Shown here piece after piece: positions 23,461-33,400 of a stretch of DNA of 64,000 bases (position 1 is the first letter of the stretch; each line of letters begins with the position of its first letter). The notes under the pieces are model-generated. The model saw only the letters and a program-made list of their open reading frames with translations, searched no databases and was not told where the DNA came from. Source of the stretch: Lepidonotus clava (Eukaryota > Annelida > Polychaeta > Phyllodocida > Polynoidae); contig OW387136.1 in NCBI GenBank assembly GCA_936440205.1, positions 17,952,788 to 18,016,787 on the forward strand. The letters are read 5' to 3'. The position numbers were made by a program, and so were the translations under genes.

Positions 23461-26400
23461 AAAGGTGGGAAAACACGTTATACAAAATTTCAACACAGTT
23501 CATACAGCAACGACAACAGAACATACTCTAGAACCAGAAACATTTCAATCCTACGCTCCTTATCGGCAGAGGAGGAGGTGTCACCCTTTGTCCTCCCCGG
23601 TCAACTTCGGAGGGCCCCCGGGGCCTATCCGGCTAATTATTATTTCTCTTCTTTCTTCGTTTTTCTTTCTTCGTTTTTCTCTCTTCGTTTTTTTTTTAAA
23701 AGTTCATATAATTCGTTTTTATATATCTTAGTCTCTTTTTATCTTCGTCAGAGTTCTCTTATCCTTGATCTATTTAGGACCTCCTGTTTTTCTCGTCTTT
23801 TAGGATGAGCGAGCCGGTCGTGGCTCTCCCACCCGGGACTGGGGATCGGTCGTGACCCCGTCGCCCCCGCTCCTCTCCTCTGGGCTCTGTTTACTTAGCC
23901 CCTCGGCGCGTTTTTCCTCGCCTTTTCTTTACCCTCATTAGGACAGAGGGACCGGTCGTGGTCCTCCTGCCCGGGGCCATGGGTCGGTCGTGACCCGCAG
24001 TGCCCCCGTTCCCTTCGTTTTTCGTCGTCCAGACGTTCTCCCCTAGTTCGGGTGGAGAATCGGTCGCGACTCTCCCACCCAGAGGCCAGGGTCGGTCGTG
24101 ACCCTTAGTCCTCTCGACCCTCGGTCCGTTCTGCCGTCGTCCAGACGTTCTCCCTTGTTTTTGGGTAGAGAATCGGTCGTGATTCTCCTACCCGGTCGGT
24201 CGTGACCCCTCGTTCTTCCGTAACTGTTACTCTTCTCTGCGTTCTCTTAGGTGATGATGATGATTTTAAGGATGAGTTGAAGAAGAAAGACTGAAGCTTT
24301 TGTAGATAGAATGTTCTTTTTGGACTTCGCACCCTCGGTCGCCTCGGCATTCAGAGCCCTCCAGTGACTTTTTCACGGTTGGCAAGGACAACATGTTCGA
24401 GCCAGAGGCCAAGGTACCCAAAGAAGAAGATGGCGTTGTATGTGGAAAGGAACTTAACTTCATTCATTAAAGCTTAGAGTGAAAGCTTCAGCAGACGACG
24501 TCGCGGGTTTCGTGCTACTTGTCACGGTGAAGCTTTGAGATGGAGTTCGGGTGAAGGTGAGACTGAGAAGATTAGAATCATTAATTATTGATGAAGTGTC
24601 CGTTTTCCGTACAGGAACTGAAGTTTGACTTTTACGACACATGTCCTCGTGGTTAACCCAGCATCAAGATGTTCCGTCCTCGACCACGTCGACACATTTG
24701 AAGATTTCAGGATTTCAGAAAGAGATGTCGGAGAGAGTCCACCATAGTAAAGTATTTCCGTCACCGTTCCGGGCCCAAGTGGCATGACAACAACCGGAAC
24801 GGAGACCTGATTAAGAAGATAGTTTTGATGAAGTTTCTTTTTGATGACAGGAGCCGGTGCCTCTCATCCCTCCCCCCCCCCGTAAGCAACGGCAGGAAGA
24901 CGGTCCTCTTTGGGGCGAGAGGGAGGCTCCTTCGTTCTACTGATGAGATGATTTTCCTAAGAAGAGGATTCCTGGTTCGGGCGCTCGGGCCCTCGTTCGT
25001 GTCCTAGGCTCTCGGGCCTCGCTTCGCCTACTAAATTTTTCTCCTCGTCCTCCCGGAGGACCGTGCTTATTGACGATTTTCGTAAGACTGTAATACCAAC
25101 AAATAGTTCGTTAATAGAGGTAAGTTTAAGATCCGGTCTGGTTTGATTTTGGAGTAAGGCCACAGTCGTCCACGGTGCCATGTCACATTGCATGGAGACA
25201 CTATGCCTATGACGAACGCCGAGACAACAGCTCCGAGCCGTTCCGGGCTGCTCCTAGGTACGACGGTTCGAAGTTGGTAAGTTGAAGATATTAGTGAGAA
25301 GGAGAAGAAGAAGCCGTAGAAAGTGAAGATGGACGACATCAACTGGGACCTGCACCCAACGTCAACGTCTGAGATCCGGAACGGGCCCATTCTCAATAAA
25401 ATAGCATATATAAAGAAGAACTCATCCGATGTCGAACTCCAAGAAGGATCGCTCCTCGTCGCTCTTTGCAGACCTCTTGATTTGTCTATCAGGGCATCCG
25501 CAGCCGACGTTCCAAGCACCACCTCCCTGTATATTGCAAAGATTACTTCCCTATATGTTTCAAAGACTATTTTGTTTCGTTCCTCGGGAAGAAGACATCA
25601 GGAAATACGACATGGAAGGAGTCTCTGTCGCTACAGCAGGTGAGAGATTAATATAAGTTTTAGTAAGTCTATTAAAATTTTTTCCGTTTCTCGTTCATGT
25701 ATTGTTTTTACTATATATCACGGTCGGTCACGAGCCAGGGCTCCTAAGTTATCGTCCCTGCTCGTGCCTTGGTCCTCCGGGAGACATCTACGACTCGCCG
25801 CAATCTTTTCACGACTCGCTGCATCAACTCTGGCACGATAAAACCAGCATTCAGGTCGAAAAATTCCATTTTGCCGCTCTTCGTATGCGGTAAGAGGCTG
25901 AAGACAAGGAAACTCAGAAGATGATGGTACATGAATCCGGGTTCATCCACATTCTGATCGATCCATCCAAGATCAAGAAGACAAGGTTGCAGGAAGTAGA
26001 AGTGCCGCTAGAGGACAGAGGTCGTCTCTTCCTCGCCTCCAGATCGCTCAAGGCAGCGCGGGAGAAGGGTTTTCAGTCTTGGCCCGCGCCAGCCTTTCCT
26101 CCAGCGGCGAGTCGCCGGCCCACCGGTACCTTATTTACCCCGGCACGACCGTCGACTCAAAGACTACAATGACAACACTATCCGTCCTTTCTGATTTCCT
26201 TTCCTCGATTCCGCCTCCCAACTTTCACTCTCGCTCCCGGGTCGCCCGGCCCGTTATCCATTTCCGCGACCGGACGATCCCGTTCCATCTGCTCGGTCCC
26301 AACCAACGCAGCGGGCTCCAGGGAAGAAGAGGAACAGCTACAAACTTGTTTTTCCTCCTAGCGCCTCCTTCCGTCCCGTATTCGCCCCGCAGGCTTGGTA

Positions 26401-26799
26401 AGTTCATTCCAGTCATGGACCCTCCAGCTCGCTGATTACGCTCAACACCTCCTAACACATGTGGTTTCGTTCACTTCCGCAAGAAGGTTTCCATAAAGAA
26501 ACTAATAAGAATAAATTAAGATAAAAATGTTCGAGCCCGCCAGTCCGTTCCCGATGAGTTTAAGTAAAGTTTTCAGGCCCGTCCAGCGGTCTCCAGGAGA
26601 GTCTTTTATCCAGGCTTCGGCCTCCTGTGCGGCTCAGGTACCTCCGCCTCGGCCCGGTTCTCTCCCTGGGGGTTTGACACTATGGGTGAGGAGCCAACGC
26701 CCCGTAATCCCTCCCCACCCGACTCGCGACGCGCCATCTTCCGCCTCTGGTTCCGTCGCGCTGTTTTTCTTCCGTGCAAGACCTCGAGCAGCATCTACT
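23461..26799 (-). other. Long 3' noncoding region of the Ty3 element
   Basis: About 3.3 kb between the third ORF and the polypurine tract with no long frame on the element's strand. Near the LTR lies a T/C-rich stretch (about 23640-23760, + strand view), then the CGGTCGTG array (23805-24215). Further in, the opposite strand holds several short open stretches that end in donor-like GTGAGA or GTAAGA (about 25640 and 25890) and one preceded by an acceptor-like pyrimidine run ending in AG (about 24250). They may be captured host sequence or an antisense transcript, or chance. Confidence 0.6.
23805..24215. repeat. Imperfect repeats carrying CGGTCGTG motifs
   Basis: Eight copies of CGGTCG(T/C)G lie at about 23815, 23846, 23952, 23985, 24061, 24090, 24173 and 24200. 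They come in pairs about 30 bp apart, with pairs repeating every 110-140 bp together with phrases such as CGTCGTCCAGACGTTCTCCC. Many extend to the near-palindrome GGTCGTGACC. The array recurs in the second copy (from about 63675), so it belongs to the family and is not a private expansion. Confidence 0.85.
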
Positions 26800-29310
26800 T
26801 CACCCTTCTTCTTGGCGTCGGATCGGCAGCAACAGTCTCTCCTCCCTAGCGGGGAGCTCGAGAAGCTGATCCACCATTCCGCTCTGTTTTTCCGCCTCTC
26901 TTGTCGCCTTCAACAAGTCATCCAGTTGATCCTCGTTTTTGTGCATCACTAGGGTCTGAGCCAATTGGACGGTCCGGTTGTGTTCGTTAACTAGCTGGTC
27001 GACCCCCGGGAACTCCCTGGTCAACGGCCCCAGTGCCGCCGTCGGGAACTGCGCCATCGCTTCTTCAAATGTCTCTGGCTTGCGGCCCGTTTCTAGTGCC
27101 ATCAGGAACGCCATAGACGCCGAAGCCATTGCTCTTGTCTTGGCCGTCATTCCTCGCACCTCTCTCGGGGGCCACGTCAGTTGCACCCGAATGGCCTTTT
27201 CCGCGTCCCAGTCTCGTACCGCTCGCGCCGTCACCGGAAAGTGTCCCTGTAAGACCTGGTGAACGGCCTGTGTCCGTAATAACTTGAGTCTCGGTGTTTC
27301 TCTAGATGGTCCTGCCGTCGGCATCTCCGTTCCGATAGACCCGAACACTGAATCCGCTCCCGACTCGTCCAATTCTTGTTTCTCCAGCTCGTATCCTCTG
27401 GTCTCGGCCTGCCCCAACTCCATGTCCTCTGAGTCTTCCACCTCCTCGTCCATGGACTGGGCAGCCGGCATTTGTAATCTGTGTATCACAACCCGCGGTT
27501 GTAGCGCCCGCCCGTGTTTGTCTTCGTCCTTGAGTGGGGTATCCGGTCCTGGCGGCGATCCCATACGTTCGGGCGACGGTGGTCCCGGGGTCTCCTCCGA
27601 TCCTTGCGACCCGAAAAACGAGCTCCCCAAACTGGCCCGAGTCAGGTTGTCAACCGCCGCCCGTGTTTCTGGCGTGTCTGGTGCTACCGTAATGTCTCTC
27701 ATTCGTTTCAATCCTGGGGGCGGCACTATCGGCTGCTTACATACCATCTTCTCCAGGGGTGAATCTGCTTTCGTCGGGGTAGGGGTAGAGAACAGCGGCT
27801 GTGTCGAGGCCGTCGACGCCGTGTCCTCCGGCCTGGCCGCATGCCGAACATACTTTACTTTCTCCACTCGCCCCGACGGTTTGAGTCCCTGCCTTTCTGC
27901 CATCTCGCGTAGAAACCTCCCTAGGTACAATGCTTCTCTTTCCACCAGCCGACCTCCCTGTGCTTCCCGAATGCTGTCCTCCAGCTCCCGGTCGGATCTC
28001 GCCTCGTGGTAACCCCTGAACGATCCCTCCCGGTTCATTGTTCCTTTTAAATACCCGGGGTACCTCGGGTGTCGTGATTCGTATATCACCGATTTCTTAT
28101 GAACTGTCATCATAGTAAATTGTGCGTCGCTACAAGGTGGTTCTAGTCCCGTGGTCCGTTTGACTCCTGTCGAGGTCTCAGGCTGTGATGGTCCCAGCTC
28201 TCCCGTGCTGCTAGACTCAGCGATAATCAAAGACCGATCGCTTCGGGCCGACATACTCCTGCCTGACTCCGACTGGTCCGAACTCGTTCCCTCCTCCAAT
28301 TCTCTCGGGACTTTCTTGACCTTTTTCCACTTCTTCTTTCGCGACGGCTCCTCCGTCGGGCATCCCTGCGTCGGGGGCCTCTTGAAAGCGAGCGGCTCCT
28401 CTTCTTCCTTGACTTTCGGTCGTTGGTCGTCGGACGAGCTCACCAATTCCACCACCTCAGCCCCCGGTGGTATTCCTGAGCAACCCGGCTTCGGGGTGGG
28501 TGTGGATGTCCGTCCTTTTCCTCTGCCTGGGAGTCCTCGTCCTCTCGGTTCCCGTGGTTCTCCCTGGGCGTTTAACTTCTTAATTCGGCTCTGTACTAAC
28601 CCTGATATTTGGTCTGGTGTCAGGAGTGGTTTCGGGTTGACCACGGCCCGGCTTGCGCTTCGCGGCGACTCGGTGTCTTCCTTCCGTACTCCTTTCGCGG
28701 CCCTCCGAGGGGAACGACGCGTGGGTGTCGATCGTTCCGCCACCTCGGCCAGGGGTCCCCTCCCTGCTGCTTTGGCTGCTTGGGCTCCCTCGCCGGCCTC
28801 GTCGGCCTCTGATCCTTCTTCGGTTGCTACCTGCTCCAGCTGCTCGGCGTCGCTGTCCTCGGATCCTCTTGACGCCCTCGGGTAGTAAGGGATGCGGATC
28901 TGCCGTCGCGGCCTCTCCGGTGCCTCCTTATCCACCGCCCTCTCAGGGGGTTGAAACCCCTCTGGATGGCGCACCGCGTAGTCCTGTTCCATGTTGGCTA
29001 CCCGGGCCGCCGTTTCATCCCCAGTAGCGAAACTGGTGTACGGCGGTCGTCCTTTCGGGTCCAAGGCGAACGCCGCAGCATACTCCAGCCTCAGAAGGGG
29101 GTCTTGCTTCGGCATCCCCCTCTGCAGGTTCCCTTCGTGTGATTCCGTCATGTGCTTTCTCCAGTCTTGGTGTGTCGAATAGGCTCGACTCGAACACACC
29201 GGGCACATGTAGTACTGCTTCCGTAATCCATCGTGCTGGCCTTTAATATGCTTGGCCAAGTGCTTAAACTCCTTTCCGTGACAATGTCCTTCCCAGCACT
29301 GTCCGCTCAT
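26800..29310 (-). CDS. Third ORF of the Ty3 element: two-zinc-finger protein in the env position
   Basis: 836-codon frame from the ATG at 29310. The frame is open slightly upstream, without an ATG. Two zinc-finger-like motifs sit at the very N-terminus: C5-x4-C10-x10-H21-x4-H26 and C36-x2-C39-x13-H53-x4-H58. A long charged, low-complexity middle follows, with acidic Glu/Ser runs and basic SPRR/KKKWKKVKK-like patches suited to nuclear localisation. The C-terminal part (about the last 150 residues) looks helical. There is no signal peptide and no transmembrane segment, so it is not an envelope protein even though it sits downstream of pol. About 1.1 kb separates it from pol, so a separate or spliced RNA probably expresses it. 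I do not recognise the family. A DNA/RNA-binding or chromatin role is inference from the fingers and charge pattern. Confidence 0.85.
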   Translation of the reverse strand: MSGQCWEGHCHGKEFKHLAKHIKGQHDGLRKQYYMCPVCSSRAYSTHQDWRKHMTESHEGNLQRGMPKQDPLLRLEYAAAFALDPKGRPPYTSFATGDETAARVANMEQDYAVRHPEGFQPPERAVDKEAPERPRRQIRIPYYPRASRGSEDSDAEQLEQVATEEGSEADEAGEGAQAAKAAGRGPLAEVAERSTPTRRSPRRAAKGVRKEDTESPRSASRAVVNPKPLLTPDQISGLVQSRIKKLNAQGEPREPRGRGLPGRGKGRTSTPTPKPGCSGIPPGAEVVELVSSSDDQRPKVKEEEEPLAFKRPPTQGCPTEEPSRKKKWKKVKKVPRELEEGTSSDQSESGRSMSARSDRSLIIAESSSTGELGPSQPETSTGVKRTTGLEPPCSDAQFTMMTVHKKSVIYESRHPRYPGYLKGTMNREGSFRGYHEARSDRELEDSIREAQGGRLVEREALYLGRFLREMAERQGLKPSGRVEKVKYVRHAARPEDTASTASTQPLFSTPTPTKADSPLEKMVCKQPIVPPPGLKRMRDITVAPDTPETRAAVDNLTRASLGSSFFGSQGSEETPGPPSPERMGSPPGPDTPLKDEDKHGRALQPRVVIHRLQMPAAQSMDEEVEDSEDMELGQAETRGYELEKQELDESGADSVFGSIGTEMPTAGPSRETPRLKLLRTQAVHQVLQGHFPVTARAVRDWDAEKAIRVQLTWPPREVRGMTAKTRAMASASMAFLMALETGRKPETFEEAMAQFPTAALGPLTREFPGVDQLVNEHNRTVQLAQTLVMHKNEDQLDDLLKATREAEKQSGMVDQLLELPAREERLLLPIRRQEEG

Positions 29311-30467
29311 CGTGTCTGTTTTCCGGGCTTTCGGGGCTCGTTCCAATCCTGAAGCTCGTCCCGTCAGCCGTTTCCGTTTTTGTCTCGTGGTGATGCTGCT
29401 CGTCTCGCTTCTCTGCTTTTCTTCTTGTTTTCTTCTCCTTAGCTCAGTCTGCTCGTCTGCGTTTCGATGAATCCTGGTCGGCTGACCAGAATGACCTGCT
29501 CCGGCGAGCGCTCTGCCTTTTATAGCCGCCGCAGGCGGAAGTGGGCGTGGCCTGCACTAGCGACCCCTAGCGTCAGACTCACCATCCACTTCTACGGTGG
29601 CGCCCCCTACTATTTTCCGGTCCCCGGGGCCCGCCGCTGGTCACCGCCTCGCCTGTTTTCTTTACCTCGCGGCCCTTCGCCCGTCCTCGCGTTTTTCCTA
29701 GGCCTTTTATTGCCCCACCGGACGCCCTCGGTCCTTTCATCCCTCGTCGCCTTTTCTTGCCTTTTTCATCTTGGCCCTCACAGTGCTTCCGCACACTTCC
29801 CGGAGAACACAGGGGCTCGGCGTTATCATCTCCTCGCCGCCGCCCCGTTCTCTTTGTCCTCTTTTATTCCTTTTACGACCTACTTTAAAGCCCGTCCTCG
29901 TTTCAGGCCTCGCCTTTTACAGCCGTCCGTTCGTTCCTCCGGCGTTCCCGAGAGTGCCGCATCTACTCTCCTCCGGTCTCCTGGACGCTGTAAAGCGGTA
30001 TTACCAAGTCGGCATTACTTCAGAAGTCTTCACCAGCTTGCCACCGGGTCTGTCTTCCGTTGTAATCCAACCATCTTTTCCACGCTGTGGTTCCTCCGAA
30101 CTGACCGGAAAGCGGCTCCGTGGGACTACTTTAGACATTCGGGCCGTCGTGGCTCCCGAACGCCGTTTTTCGTTCCAACCCCGCATTTCCCACCTATATT
30201 ACATCCGCAAGAGAACCAATCTTCAGCTAGGTAGCGAATCTCTACAGCCTAACGACCTGCACTCCTACTGTAGTGGTCAACGCACCGCCCCGACTCAATG
30301 GCCCCAGGTTGATCAGTCCTTTTTGGCCAAAGCCTTTCTGTGTAGCGCCGATTTGGTCGTTCCCTTGGTCCTCTTCCACCTGCGGAATCGAGACACGAAA
30401 ACGACTTCATCACAAAAAGGGGGTACCCCGTTTCCTTACGTGCCCTAGCGCGCCCCACCCCAAGCAT
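29311..30467 (-). other. Spacer between pol and third ORF of the Ty3 element
   Basis: About 1.15 kb without a long frame on the element's strand. Frames of 225-255 codons are open on the + strand, but they are antisense to the element, have no recognisable domain and look like composition effects. This would be the natural place for a splice acceptor or internal promoter for the third ORF. Confidence 0.6.
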
Positions 30468-33400
30468 TTACTGTGCAGCCTCGTATCCTTGCTGGTCAGC
30501 TACCATCCAAGCTGGCGCAGCGTGTCCTCGGTAGGGTTCCAGGCGGTCCATGTGGACCACCCCCCCCGGTTTCCCTCGTTTCTTCCGTACTACCACCCGT
30601 CCTCGGTCAAGCACCTTGACGATCAGTGCAGGGCCTATCCATGGAAATCGCAACTTCGTTCCCTTGTCCCTATCCACTACCGTATCGTGCACCCAGACCA
30701 GTTCTCCGGCGTGGTATTCCCGTCGAGTCACCTTCCCATCATACTCGTGTTTCTGATGGATGGCGGCTCGTTTCAGCCCCGTCCGGGCCTCCCGATAGGC
30801 CGCGACTAGCCCTTCCTCCAGGCTTTCCACATAGTCGCCTACCCGTCGGGGTTCCTCCTCTGGTCCTAGAGGTCTCCCATAAATCGCCTGTCGCGGCATC
30901 ATGGTCTGTCGGCCCAGCATCATCATGTTCGGTGTCACTCCCGTGCTGGCTTGCGGCGTTGCTCTATAACTCATCATCACGAGCGGGACCATCTCGTCCC
31001 ATTCCCGACCTGTCGCTCGGCAGCTGGCTTTCAAACAACACCCCAAAGTACGGAAACTTCGTTCTATGTACCCGTCACTCCTGGGGTGGTACGGCGTCGT
31101 TCTTGTTTTGTGAATCCCGAATAGTGCACAGACCTGAGCCACCACCTCGGATTCGAAATTCGTGCCTTGATCCGAGTGTAGTTCCCGAAACGCGCCGTAT
31201 CGTGCTACTACTTCTTCAACCAGTTTGTTCGCCACTGTCGTTGCCTTTTGATCCGGGATCGGGAAACACTCCAACCATTTGGTGAAATAGCATCCTACCA
31301 TCAGGCAATACTTATTTCCTCGTTTGGTGACTGGGTACGGGCCCGAAACATCCATGGCCAGCCGTTCCATCGGCTCCCCCACTATGTACTGATGTAGCGG
31401 CTCCCGTCTTCCTCTTCCCTTTTTCAGCAACGCGCAATCACATTCTCGACATTCCTTCCGCACGTCTTCCCGGAGTCCCGGCCAGTAAAACCCTTGTTCC
31501 AACAGGGCCGTCGTCCTGGCGACTCCTAAATGCGCTCCTGCCGCGCCTCCATGGTATTCCCTTACCAGCTTGGCCCGTTCCCCTCGGGGAACGACCAACT
31601 GGTTCCTCCAACCATGTCCTTCTAGTTCCCAGTACTTCCGATGCAGCACGCCATCCCTGAGGCTTAATCGTTCCCATTGCCTCCATAGGATCTTTGTTTC
31701 CCGGGATTCCGGAGATATGGCCTCCCAACCTGGCCGGTCCGCATCTTTTTCCATCCGTGCGACAATCGGCCCTATATCTCGATCCCTCCTCTGCGCTGCT
31801 CTCATCTCCTGCGGGGACCATCCGGGCTCGTACCCCCGGGCCCGCGTCACTACTCTCACTTGTTCGGTATTCTCGTGCTCCTCTCCACATTGTTTGCACG
31901 GATACCGGGACAACGCGTCAGCGTTCCCATGCTTCCTGCCCGGTCGGTGTTGGAACGACACATCATGAGAGTCGATAATCTCAATCCACCGAGCAGCCTG
32001 CCCCATCGGTTCCTTACTCCTCTGCAGCCAACTAACCGCGCTGTTATCCGTCCGGACTATCACGCGTTGGCCATAGATGTAGCACCGAAAATGCTTCAAA
32101 GCTCGCACCACCGCCAACAGTTCTTTCCGCGTGGTGCAATACTTTCGTTCGTTTGACTCCAGGGTTTTGCTCGTGTAAGCTATCACCCGTTCCTCCCCTC
32201 TCTGCTCTTGTGATAGCACGGCTCCCGTTCCCACGTCACTGGCGTCTGTGTCAAGCCACCATTGTCCTTCTTCCTCCGGGAATCCCAACACCGGGGCCTC
32301 TGTTAGCGCCTTCTTCATCGCATCAAATGCCTCTTGTCGTCTCGCGCTCCACACGAATGGTTCCTCCTTCGTTGCCAATTCATACAAGGGGGCAGCCAAC
32401 TCCGTGAAGCCGTTTATATGCCTTCTGTAGTACGAACATAATCCCACGAAGGCTCGTACCTCGTGGAGATCCCGCGGGACCGGCCACTCGGTTACTTGCC
32501 GACACTTTTCGGGGTCGGGTTCGATCCCGTTGAACGAGACAACGTGCCCCAAGAACGGAATCTTCTTCTGGAACAGCTTACATTTTCGCGCCTTTAACTT
32601 CAGTCCTGCAGCGTTCAGTCGGTCCAGAACCCGTACCAATCTTTCCAGAGTCACTTTGAACGTTGGTCCAAAGACCAGTATATCATCTAAGTATACCAGA
32701 CACTCCTCCCACACGATTCCTCTGAGGATTCTTTCCATCAGTCTCTCGAAGGTGGCTGGGGCGTTCACTAGCCCGAATGGCATCACTTTGAACTCATATA
32801 ATCCTCCTTGAGTCACGAAGGCCGTCTTTTCTTGGTCCTCCGGTGCCATCTCCACCTGCCAATATCCGCTCGCGAGATCCAGACTGCAGAAGAATAGGCT
32901 TCCTCCCAAAGTGTTGAGGCTGTCCTCTATCCGCGGGAGCGGATAGGCGTCCACTTTCGTAGCCTGGTTCAGTTTTCGGTAGTCAATACAGAACCTCGTT
33001 CCTCCGTCCTTCTTTTTGACTAGAACGGTCGGGCTACTCCACGCACTCCCGCTCTCTTGGATAATCCCTAAATTTAACATATCCTCCACCAGTGCTCGTT
33101 CTTCCTCTCTCCTGGTGGCCGGATACCGTCTGACCCTCTGCTTGATCGGCATCTGATCTCCCGTTTTAATTCGATGTTGTACTAAATCTGTCCGTCCTAG
33201 CTCATGTTTCGAGGTCGCAAACATTTGTTCCCGGGCCATGATGGCTTTCTCCAGCTCCTCGCCCTCCTTCGTGGTCAGGTCTTTCTTAGCCTCCCCTATC
33301 ATTTCAACGAGCGCTCCTGGGGGTTCTTTTGCTTCACTTCCTACTCCTCGTACTTCTTGTACGAAGGTGGCTTCTCCGAGTACCCCGCCGGTTTCCAATT

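Noticed and set aside
22546-23461. Frames of 78-146 codons conserved in every LTR copy
   Set aside because: Conservation follows from LTR identity. The frames overlap promoter and U5 sequence and are antisense to the element.
27284-28885. + strand frames of 242 and 244 codons
   Set aside because: Antisense shadows of the zinc-finger ORF. The Ser/Pro/Gly-rich translations mirror its Glu/Arg/Ser-rich codons.
26800-29310. Reading the third Ty3 ORF as an env gene
   Set aside because: No signal peptide, hydrophobic fusion segment or transmembrane anchor; zinc fingers and charged disorder point to an internal protein.
29467-30448. + strand frames of 255 and 225 codons
   Set aside because: They lie antisense in the spacer of the Ty3 element, overlap each other, have no domain or codon signal, and fit the GC-biased composition.
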